Shown piece after piece: positions 1-6,418 of a stretch of 11,680 nt of DNA. The DNA comes from an uncultured Bacteroidales bacterium. Lineage in GTDB: Bacteria; Bacteroidota; Bacteroidia; Bacteroidales; UBA932. Where the stretch lies: NCBI GenBank assembly GCA_946406095.1, contig CAMJJO010000045.1, positions 1 through 11,680 on the forward strand. The letters run 5' to 3'. The position numbers and the translations under genes are program-made. Every line of letters begins with the position of its first letter. The first letter of the stretch is position 1. Below the pieces are notes generated by a model, which searched no databases, was not told the DNA's origin, and saw only the letters and a program-made list of their open reading frames with translations.

Positions 1-412
1 TCCAGCCCATCACCGCGCTCTCGAAGTCGGAGACGCAGGCGATGAGGATGTTGATAGCCACGATGATGAAGGGGAAGGGTTTGAACCAGTGCTTTGCACC
101 TACGCCCCATTTGTACTTGATCATCATGAAACCGATGCACCCTGCGGTCGCGGCATACAGCTTGGCATAGTGGAACCAACCCTGCATGTAGATATGGGTC
201 TGATTCTCGAGTGCCCACTGAGCTCCGCTGCGCACACCCAGCCAGATGGCCACGAAATAGGCAGTAAGAGCGACAGGAATAGCAAGGAAGGTGATGATGC
301 CGCCGAGCTTGGTGCGACGCGCGAATTCATTGAAGAGGATGAGGCCCAGAAGGACCACTATCAACATCCCCCACTGAGAAAGGGCATTAGCCCCATAAAC
401 TTGGAAAAACAT
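1..412 (-). CDS. Multi-pass membrane protein, N-terminal part (possible DUF5692 family), cut by window edge
   Basis: The frame begins with ATG at 412 and stays open to base 1, giving 137 residues of a longer protein. It is strongly hydrophobic, with likely membrane helices near residues 12-28, 38-60, 80-98 and 112-127. Short polar loops separate them; one reads NEFARRTKLGG just after the first helix. The overall look recalls the DUF5692 membrane family, but this is from memory and tentative; no catalytic motif is visible. It is the last visible gene of the hypB-flavoprotein-hypA operon and starts 8 bases after the preceding stop, so it is probably co-transcribed and translationally close-coupled. 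No Shine-Dalgarno sequence precedes the ATG; the leader is AT-rich. The function is unknown. By context it could be a membrane partner of the neighbouring redox or nickel proteins. Confidence 0.7.
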   Translation of the reverse strand, partial: MFFQVYGANALSQWGMLIVVLLGLILFNEFARRTKLGGIITFLAIPVALTAYFVAIWLGVRSGAQWALENQTHIYMQGWFHYAKLYAATAGCIGFMMIKYKWGVGAKHWFKPFPFIIVAINILIACVSDFESAVMGW

Positions 413-420
413 AGTAAAGA

Positions 421-711
421 TTATTGGTTAGTAACTAAACGTTTCGATCTGTATTCCTTAATCATGGCATAGCCAAGCCAAACCAGGGTTATGGCCACGC
501 TCATCGGCACCCCGACTTTAAGCATCTCCATCGGAGTCCAGGCGAACAGTTCTCCATTGATTGCGTGATCTACGACCAGCATGACGGAACCGCCCCAAAG
601 CATCATTTCAAGAGATGCCAGATTGCGGCCGATGAATCCGGTCTTCCAACCGGCCTTGCGGCAGACGCTGGTCAGCGCAGCCTGCGCAAGTGGAATAATA
701 TAACAACTCAT
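421..711 (-). CDS. Small membrane protein of unknown function (96 aa)
   Basis: Family not recognised. Two membrane helices are likely, near residues 33-51 (LEMMLWGGSVMLVV region) and 67-84 (VGVPMSVAITLVWLGYAM). The N-terminal 17 residues are moderately hydrophobic and contain Cys3 and Cys17. The second helix is followed by a basic tail (KEYRSKR), which suggests that end is cytoplasmic. Its ATG overlaps the hypA stop codon as ATGA, a sign of translational coupling, and its own stop lies 8 bases before the next membrane gene. The pairing of two small-to-medium membrane proteins after hypA suggests they form one membrane module, but nothing in the sequence says what it does. The coding call rests on the tight coupling and the sensible membrane topology; a long antisense frame is absent here. 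Confidence 0.7.
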   Translation of the reverse strand: MSCYIIPLAQAALTSVCRKAGWKTGFIGRNLASLEMMLWGGSVMLVVDHAINGELFAWTPMEMLKVGVPMSVAITLVWLGYAMIKEYRSKRLVTNQ

Positions 712-1049
712 ACTTCTATTTGTTTGATTTCTACTTCATTACCCCGGAGCAGCCAGGTTTCGCCGCTCCCGCAGTGGGGGCAGGTCTTTCCATAGCGGAC
801 GGTTTCGTATTCCTCGCCGCAAGCATCGCAGTGCGTGACCGCCGGAATGGTATTGATGCGCAGTTCGCAACCCTCCAGCATCGGCTCCTTGGTCACAGCC
901 CAGCGCCAACAGTCGGTAAGGTAGTCCGGCACTATGGTGGAAACTTCTCCTATATCCATCACGACGGCATTCACATGGGTGACGCCGTTTTCTTCGGCCG
1001 CCTTTTTGACGTCCTTGATGATATAAAAAACGATTCCAAGTTCGTGCAC
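708..1049 (-). CDS. hypA: HypA nickel metallochaperone
   Basis: HypA works with the GTPase HypB to insert nickel into [NiFe] hydrogenases and, in some bacteria, urease. The 113-residue length is normal for the family. The protein begins with the nickel-binding MHE signature (Met1, His2, Glu3). The structural zinc site is complete: Cys74 and Cys77 (CDAC), then Cys90 and Cys93 (CPHC). The start is fixed by the obligatory MHE N-terminus. The gene begins 3 bases after the stop of the 943-residue flavoprotein, and its stop overlaps the next start (ATGA), so it sits in the middle of one operon. hypB lies upstream on the other side of the flavoprotein. No nickel enzyme or other hyp gene is in the window, so the client cannot be named from this sequence. 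Confidence 0.93.
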   Translation of the reverse strand: MHELGIVFYIIKDVKKAAEENGVTHVNAVVMDIGEVSTIVPDYLTDCWRWAVTKEPMLEGCELRINTIPAVTHCDACGEEYETVRYGKTCPHCGSGETWLLRGNEVEIKQIEV

Positions 1050-1052
1050 GAA

Positions 1053-3884
1053 TTATTTCTTTTTACTGAACAAAATCTTGCCCGTACGCTTGATCATATA
1101 AGGCAGGATGCCGCCGAACTTGTCTTCGGATGTGCGCAGATGACTGGCCTCGGGATGCACTCGGAACAGGTGTATGGCATCGAATCCGCACTTGGTGGTG
1201 CAGATGCCGCAGCCTATGCAGCGGTTCTCGTCCACCACCGATGCGCCGCAACTGAGGCAACGCGCGGTTTCCTTGCGCACCTGCTCTTCGGTGAGGGTGC
1301 CGTGATATTCGGCGAATGCGTTCGCGGCCGGTTTCACGCCGGGATCCTGGCGGGAGCCGTTGTCGTAGCTCTCCACGAGGATGTCGCTCTTGTCGAGCTC
1401 GATGAAATCGCGCCTGTTGCGGCCTATGGTCATATGGCCGTGCTGCACATAGCGGTGCAGGCTCTCGGCGGCCTCCTTGCCGGCGGCAATCGCGTCGATC
1501 GCGAACTTGGGGCCGGTGAAGCAGTCGCCACCCACGAAGATATCGGGATCCGCCGTCTGATAGGTAAGTTTGTCCGCCACGGGATACACACCGCGGAAGA
1601 ATTCCACCTTGGTGCCGGCAAGCAGGTCTTTCAGGATAACCGTCTGGCCGATGGCGAAGATGACCATATCGGCATCGAGGGTAATCAGCTCATTTTCATC
1701 GTATTCCGGCGCAAACTTGTGCTCTGCGTTGAAAACGGAAGTGCACTTCTTGAACACGATTCCGGAGACCTTGCCGTCCCCAAGGACCTCCTTCGGGCCC
1801 CAGCCGGGATTCAGCACAACTCCGTCCTCGCGGGCCTCGGTGCGCTCTTCGAGGGATGCGGGCATGATGTCTTCGGTCTCGAGCGAGAGCATCGTAACCT
1901 CGGAGGCACCGCTGCGCTTGGCAACACGGGCCGCGTCGATGGCCACGTTTCCGCCGCCCACGACAACCACCTTGCCGCTCACCTTCACCTTACCGCAGTT
2001 GGCATCGTGTAGGAAATCGATGGCAGTGGTTGTGCCGGGGAGGGTCTCTCCGGGGATTCCGGGAAGGCGACCGCCCTGGCAGCCGATTGCTACGTAGAAG
2101 CCCTTGTAGCCTTCTTCCCTCAGGCTGGCGATAGTCACATCCTTACCCACCTCGACGCCGCAGCGGATATCCACACCGATCTCGCGCATTATATCGATCT
2201 CCGCCTTTATCACGTCCTTCTCCAGTTTATATGAAGGTATGCCGTAACGGAGCATTCCGCCTGGCTCCTGATTGCGCTCGAACACGGTGGGTTTGTATCC
2301 CATGGTGGCCAGATAATAGGCGCAGGAAAGGCCTGCGGGGCCGCCGCCGATGACGGCGATCTTCTGGGGCCAGCGCTCCTCGACGTTCGAGCAGATGTTC
2401 ACCTCGGGCACGAAGCGTGTCTCGGCGTTCAGGTCCTGCTCCGCGATGAACTTCTTCACCGCATCGATGGCAATGGGCCTGTCGATGGTGCCGCGGGTGC
2501 AGGCATCCTCGCAACGGCGGTTGCAGATGCGTCCGCATACGGCAGGGAACGGATTCTCGCGCTTGATGAGCTCCAGTGCCTCGGTATACTTACCCTCGGC
2601 CGCCTTCTTGAGATAGCCCTGTACGGCGATGTGCGCGGGGCAGGCGGTCTTGCAGGGAGCAGTGCCGGTAGGATAGCAGTTGATGCGGTTGCGGTCCCTA
2701 TAGTCTTCGTTCCACTTTTCGGGGCCCCACCAGCTGGCATCCGGCAGTTCCTGCTTGGGATAGGTCTGTTCGCCGTGCTTGGTGCAAAGTTTCTGGCCGA
2801 GCTTGACGGCACCGGCCGGGCAGTACTCCACGCATCGGCCGCAAGCCACGCAGTTCTTGGGATCCACCTTGGCCACATAGGCGCTGCGGCTCATGTTGGG
2901 AGTGTTGAAGAGCTGCGAGGTGCGGAGCGCATTGCAGATCTTTACGTTGCAGTTGCAGATGGCGAAGATCTTGCCCTCGCCGTCGATATTGGTAATCTGA
3001 TGCACGAAGCCGTGGTCTTCCGCCTTCTTGAGGATAGCCATCGCCTCGTCATAGGTGATGTCGTGGCCGCGGCCGGTCTCACGGAGGTAATCCGCCATAT
3101 CACCCACGCCTATGCACCAGTCGCGGTAGTCGTCCGCACAGCCCTCATCCAGCTTCTTGCGGCCGTAGCGGCAGGAGCAGATGCCCACGCCGATGTGGCC
3201 TTCGTATTTCTTGAGCCAGTAGGAGATGTGCTCGATGCTGACCGACTGGTTTTCCATGCTGATGGCCTTCTCCACGGGTATCACGTGCATTCCTATGCCG
3301 CTGCCGCCCATTGGCACCATCGGGGTGATCTTCTCCAGAGGGAGGAAGGTCATCCGCTCGAAGAACATCGCGAGTTCGGGATGCTTATCCATCAGGTCGG
3401 TGTTCATATTGGTATACTCGGCGCTGCCGGGCACGAACATCGGCACCCAATAGATGCGGTCTTCCCTGTTGAAGGTGGTGCCGGGATCGGGGCCCTGCCC
3501 GTTGGTGTAATGGTCGCCGTAATCGTATTCGAGCATGCCGAAGTAAGCCAGTTTGTCCAGCAGTTCATCGAAGCTGGCATCGTCCGGGGTAAAATGCTTT
3601 TCAGCGTTCAGCGTGTGCAGCTGGGCGTATGTCCAGTGCTTGCGCACCTTGAAGGGGCTGCCCGGCAGCATGGCCAGCAGAAGATCCAGCGATGCTTCGC
3701 GGGTGGCGGCGTCCATTTCGTCTTCGAAGATGCAGGCGAGGCCCCAGTACTCGGGAGCTTCGGTCGTCATCTTGATCTTGCCGGGAACGCGGTCGGTGAC
3801 GTGACGCACGAACTTGATAAGCTTGGGATTGGGGTTCTTGTCGCCAAAATGCTTGGGGACGAACTTGGTGGACATTTCAGGCAT
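1053..3884 (-). CDS. Large iron-sulfur flavoprotein: N-terminal Fe-S module fused to GltD-like NAD(P)/FAD oxidoreductase and C-terminal ferredoxin domain
   Basis: This 943-residue cytoplasmic redox protein has no signal peptide. Residues 1-340 form an Fe-S module seen in anaerobe iron-sulfur proteins, with a CSCR motif (Cys236, Cys238), Cys249, Cys257, then Cys310, Cys312 and Cys317. A ferredoxin motif follows (Cys345, 348, 351, 355). Residues 400-810 match the small subunit of glutamate synthase and its relatives. They carry N-terminal cluster cysteines (Cys403, 411, 415; Cys450, 454, 458, 462), FAD-binding GGGPAG (513-518), NAD(P)-binding VVGGGNVAIDAAR (641-653) and the second FAD contact GGDCF (785-789). 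The C-terminus has RCLSC (876, 879) and a further four-cysteine motif (889, 892, 895, 899), then a lysine-rich tail. It probably moves electrons between NAD(P)H and ferredoxin or a partner; the substrate is unknown. It lies between hypB and hypA with 3-base gaps on both sides. Met4 is an alternative start. Confidence 0.9.
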   Translation of the reverse strand: MPEMSTKFVPKHFGDKNPNPKLIKFVRHVTDRVPGKIKMTTEAPEYWGLACIFEDEMDAATREASLDLLLAMLPGSPFKVRKHWTYAQLHTLNAEKHFTPDDASFDELLDKLAYFGMLEYDYGDHYTNGQGPDPGTTFNREDRIYWVPMFVPGSAEYTNMNTDLMDKHPELAMFFERMTFLPLEKITPMVPMGGSGIGMHVIPVEKAISMENQSVSIEHISYWLKKYEGHIGVGICSCRYGRKKLDEGCADDYRDWCIGVGDMADYLRETGRGHDITYDEAMAILKKAEDHGFVHQITNIDGEGKIFAICNCNVKICNALRTSQLFNTPNMSRSAYVAKVDPKNCVACGRCVEYCPAGAVKLGQKLCTKHGEQTYPKQELPDASWWGPEKWNEDYRDRNRINCYPTGTAPCKTACPAHIAVQGYLKKAAEGKYTEALELIKRENPFPAVCGRICNRRCEDACTRGTIDRPIAIDAVKKFIAEQDLNAETRFVPEVNICSNVEERWPQKIAVIGGGPAGLSCAYYLATMGYKPTVFERNQEPGGMLRYGIPSYKLEKDVIKAEIDIMREIGVDIRCGVEVGKDVTIASLREEGYKGFYVAIGCQGGRLPGIPGETLPGTTTAIDFLHDANCGKVKVSGKVVVVGGGNVAIDAARVAKRSGASEVTMLSLETEDIMPASLEERTEAREDGVVLNPGWGPKEVLGDGKVSGIVFKKCTSVFNAEHKFAPEYDENELITLDADMVIFAIGQTVILKDLLAGTKVEFFRGVYPVADKLTYQTADPDIFVGGDCFTGPKFAIDAIAAGKEAAESLHRYVQHGHMTIGRNRRDFIELDKSDILVESYDNGSRQDPGVKPAANAFAEYHGTLTEEQVRKETARCLSCGASVVDENRCIGCGICTTKCGFDAIHLFRVHPEASHLRTSEDKFGGILPYMIKRTGKILFSKKK

Positions 3885-3887
3885 ATA

Positions 3888-4571
3888 TCAGCTCTTTTTC
3901 CAATTATTCACTTCATTAAGGAGCCACTCGGCAAATTTCTCAACCCCTTCGCCGGTTTTGGCGCAAATGGGGATGACGGTGGCTTTGGGATTGCGCATAT
4001 GCACATACTCCTCACATTTCGCAAGATCGAAATCGAAGTATGGCATCACGTCGGTCTTGTTGATGAGCACAAGGTCGCAGACCGAGAACATAAGGGGATA
4101 TTTGAGGGGCTTGTCGTGACCTTCAGGCACGGAGAGAATCATGGCATTGCGGCAGCTGCCAGTGTCGAATTCGGCAGGGCAGACCAGGTTGCCGACGTTC
4201 TCCAGGATTACCAGATCCAGGCCGTCCATCGGCACATTGTCCAGGCCCTGGCGGGTCATTTCAGCATCGAGATGGCACATCCCTCCAGTATGGAGCTGGA
4301 TGGATTCGATGCCGGTGGCTTCCTTGATCTTCACGGCATCCACATCGGAGTCGATATCCGCCTCCATCACCGCCACACGCAGTTTATCTTTTATCAGATT
4401 CAGTGTGCGTATGAGAGTGGTGGTCTTGCCGCTACCGGGCGACGACATCAAATTAAGGAGGAATACTCCCTTGTCTTTCAGCTCTTTACGGAGATTGTCC
4501 GCATCAAGGTCATTGTCGGCGAAGATGCTCTTCTTGATCTCTATCACCTTCACCTCTTGGTTTTTGGTCAT
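3888..4571 (-). CDS. hypB: HypB, GTPase for nickel insertion
   Basis: HypB is a SIMIBI-class GTPase that powers nickel transfer from HypA to the client enzyme. The 227-residue sequence has the P-loop SSPGSGKTT (43-51) and the guanine-specificity motif NKTD (171-174). It also has the G-domain metal site: Cys99 and His100 in TGGMCHLDA, and Cys131 in ENVGNLVCPAEFDTG. It lacks both the N-terminal CCxxC-type high-affinity nickel site of the E. coli protein and the His-rich stretch of other HypBs, so it is a minimal form. It is the first gene of the minus-strand operon, 3 bases before the flavoprotein. The start ATG at 4571 lies just downstream of a Bacteroidota-like promoter candidate. The UreG family is related, but the CHLDA and CPAEFD motifs mark this as HypB. 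Confidence 0.95.
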   Translation of the reverse strand: MTKNQEVKVIEIKKSIFADNDLDADNLRKELKDKGVFLLNLMSSPGSGKTTTLIRTLNLIKDKLRVAVMEADIDSDVDAVKIKEATGIESIQLHTGGMCHLDAEMTRQGLDNVPMDGLDLVILENVGNLVCPAEFDTGSCRNAMILSVPEGHDKPLKYPLMFSVCDLVLINKTDVMPYFDFDLAKCEEYVHMRNPKATVIPICAKTGEGVEKFAEWLLNEVNNWKKS

Positions 4572-4591
4572 TAGTGTGGTCGGTTAGTCCT

Positions 4592-4622
4592 GCAAGTTAC
4601 TAAATAAGTGTCAATCCGCAAA
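4592..4622 (-). promoter_or_regulatory. Candidate promoter for the hypB operon
   Basis: Reading the minus strand, TTTG (4622-4619) is followed after exactly 19 bases by TAACTTGC (4599-4592). The Bacteroidota housekeeping pattern is TTTG, about 19-20 bases, then TAnnTTTG. The -33 element and spacing match, while the -7 element matches four of six fixed positions. Transcription would begin about 15 bases before the hypB ATG. This is pattern matching in a 70-base divergent region, so it is suggestive only. Confidence 0.35.
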
Positions 4623-4629
4623 ATTTGTT

Positions 4630-4637
4630 TATATTTG
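4630..4637 (+). promoter_or_regulatory. Candidate -7 element (TATATTTG) for the double esterase gene
   Basis: TATATTTG matches the Bacteroidota -7 consensus TAnnTTTG at every fixed position. It ends 4 bases before the ATG at 4642, so the transcript would begin at or next to the start codon and be leaderless or nearly so. No TTTG is found at the expected -33 distance, which weakens the call. The motif could equally be chance in an AT-rich spacer. Confidence 0.3.
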
Positions 4638-4641
4638 GAAT

Positions 4642-6369
4642 ATGAAAAAGATTCTCTCCCTTATCCTTCTTTTGGTTTCCCTGCAGCTTGGTGCGTGGGA
4701 ACGCGAGTATATTTGGCCTGCCGGCAAGATGCCTGATACCCAGGCCCATCAGATTGCCGCTATGACGGATGTCTCAAAGGCAGACGGCTTCAACCCGGAC
4801 GAGTACCGTTTCCCGTATCTGGAGTGGTTTGAAAAGCCTTCCAACCCCAACGGAGCGTGTATGATCTTGATTTCCGGCGGCGGTTACTACAACTGCTGCG
4901 ATATGGGGCTGATCAAGATGTGGCATGAGGAATTCACCAAACTGGGAGTGCAGTGCGTCAATTTCGTATACCGCACCACCCGACCGAAGGGTATTCCCTA
5001 CTACCAGACGGCCTGGGAGGATGGCCAGAGGGCTGTGCGTATGGTCCGCAGCGAAGCCAAAAAGCGTGGTTTCGATCCCGAAAAGATAGGAGCGATAGGG
5101 ATGTCTGCCGGAGGGCACCTCACCCTGCTGCTGGCCACCAGTTCGGAAACTCCAGCATACGAACCGGTAGATAAGCTGGATGCCGTGCCCTGCCACATCA
5201 ACTGGGCAGTAGCCAATGCACCGGCATACGTTACTTCCGATGCCGACGAAAAAGGCATCCCGGCGCCCCGCGAAGGATATGGTAAAGATGTTACCATCAG
5301 CAAGGTCTTCAAGTTCGACGGCCACACCTGCCCAATCAGCCTTCACCACGGAGGCAAGGACCCCTACTCCCCCAACGGTTCTACGCTGGTTTACAGAGAG
5401 TTGCGCAAACGTAAAGTTCCCGCCGAACTCCATCTCTACCCCAACAAGCCCCACGGCGCGTTCGGTTTTGAAAGAGCGGTGGAATTTATGACCCAGATGG
5501 GCTACCTCGGCCCCGTGAAGCCCGAAGAGAAGATTATGGACCGCTTCCCTTCCGATGAGGACCGCGCAGGCTACAAGAAAGAAGCCATCTGGCCGGAAGG
5601 CAAGATGCCGGACCGTCAGGAGAACCAGTGCGAACCCTACATCGAATGGCACTTCCCTCATCAGCTCCAGACCCATGCAATACAGATAATCTATTCCGGA
5701 GGAAGCTACACAGGCAACAATCCGGACGACTTCGAAGTTGCGCCCATCCGCAGATACCTCAATTCCCTGGGAATCACTGTGGTAACGCTCAAATACCGCA
5801 CTCCCCGCCCGGCTGCTCCCCTCGCCAAGCACACCACAGCCTGGCAGGACCTTCAGCGAGCCATCAGGGTGGTCCGCAGCGAGGCCCCTTCCCACGGGCT
5901 GGACCCGAACCGCATCGGCATCATGGGTTCATCGGCCGGAGGCCATCTCACCCTCATGGGGGTCACATCCTCCCGCCACAAGAGCTACTACCCCATCGAC
6001 AACATAGACAAACTCTCCTGCAAGGTGCAGTGGGGAATCGGCATCTATCCCGCATATGCCCTTGAGGGCAACTCCGACTGGAGCAAGAACATGCCGGGAG
6101 GAAATGATGATTCCGACGCGCTTGTGCCCGAGTTCACTTTCGACCTCGACACCGCACCGATGCTCTTCATCCACGGCGATGCCGACTCCTGGCCCGCAAT
6201 GAACTCCGTGAAAGTCTGGGAGAAGATGCGCGCCATGGGCATCCAGAGCGAACTGCATACCCTTGCCCTCCGCCCTCACTGCTTCCAGCGGACCGCCTCC
6301 CCCGGCACCGGCAGCTACACTTGGATGGAGCGGATCGCGGAATACCTCCAACCTTTCATAAAGGAATAA
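4642..6369 (+). CDS. Secreted protein with two tandem alpha/beta-hydrolase (esterase-like) domains
   Basis: The protein has 575 residues. Residues 1-18 form a signal peptide with likely cleavage after LGA and no lipobox, so the mature protein is periplasmic or extracellular. Two homologous hydrolase domains follow, each opening with IWPxGKMPD (24-32 and 316-324). Domain 1 has an oxyanion-type SGGG (78-81), nucleophile Ser155 in GMSAGG, likely acid Asp240 and His271 in KPHG. Domain 2 has SGGS (352-355), Ser431 in GSSAGG, likely acid Asp515 and His545 in RPHC. Both triads look intact. The fold resembles carbohydrate and acetyl-xylan esterases of the Aes/BD-FAE type, so removal of acyl groups from plant or host glycans is plausible but not shown. 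The start is fixed by the signal peptide. The gene is divergent from hypB, and agcS follows 49 bases downstream on the same strand. Confidence 0.9.
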   Translation: MKKILSLILLLVSLQLGAWEREYIWPAGKMPDTQAHQIAAMTDVSKADGFNPDEYRFPYLEWFEKPSNPNGACMILISGGGYYNCCDMGLIKMWHEEFTKLGVQCVNFVYRTTRPKGIPYYQTAWEDGQRAVRMVRSEAKKRGFDPEKIGAIGMSAGGHLTLLLATSSETPAYEPVDKLDAVPCHINWAVANAPAYVTSDADEKGIPAPREGYGKDVTISKVFKFDGHTCPISLHHGGKDPYSPNGSTLVYRELRKRKVPAELHLYPNKPHGAFGFERAVEFMTQMGYLGPVKPEEKIMDRFPSDEDRAGYKKEAIWPEGKMPDRQENQCEPYIEWHFPHQLQTHAIQIIYSGGSYTGNNPDDFEVAPIRRYLNSLGITVVTLKYRTPRPAAPLAKHTTAWQDLQRAIRVVRSEAPSHGLDPNRIGIMGSSAGGHLTLMGVTSSRHKSYYPIDNIDKLSCKVQWGIGIYPAYALEGNSDWSKNMPGGNDDSDALVPEFTFDLDTAPMLFIHGDADSWPAMNSVKVWEKMRAMGIQSELHTLALRPHCFQRTASPGTGSYTWMERIAEYLQPFIKE

Positions 6370-6418
6370 AACAGGAGTCCACCAATTAACTTCTGGTTTA
6401 TTACTTTTAGTGAATTAA

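Noticed and set aside
720..2012. 430-codon open frame on the plus strand
   Set aside because: It is antisense to hypA and the flavoprotein C-terminus; the product is a low-information Ala/Gly/His-rich sequence typical of shadow frames.
2631..4574. 647-codon open frame on the plus strand
   Set aside because: It lies antisense to the flavoprotein and hypB, whose motifs are unmistakable. Long antisense frames are expected from GC-rich codon bias, and its translation shows no family signature.
4605..4616. TTGACA-like sigma70 -35 box on the minus strand upstream of hypB
   Set aside because: TTGACA at 4615-4610 has no matching TATAAT at 17 bases. Bacteroidota promoters also use a different consensus, so the TTTG/TAnnTTTG reading was preferred.
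4774..5895. 373-codon open frame on the minus strand inside the double esterase gene
   Set aside because: It is antisense to duplicated, motif-bearing hydrolase sequence and shows no independent support.
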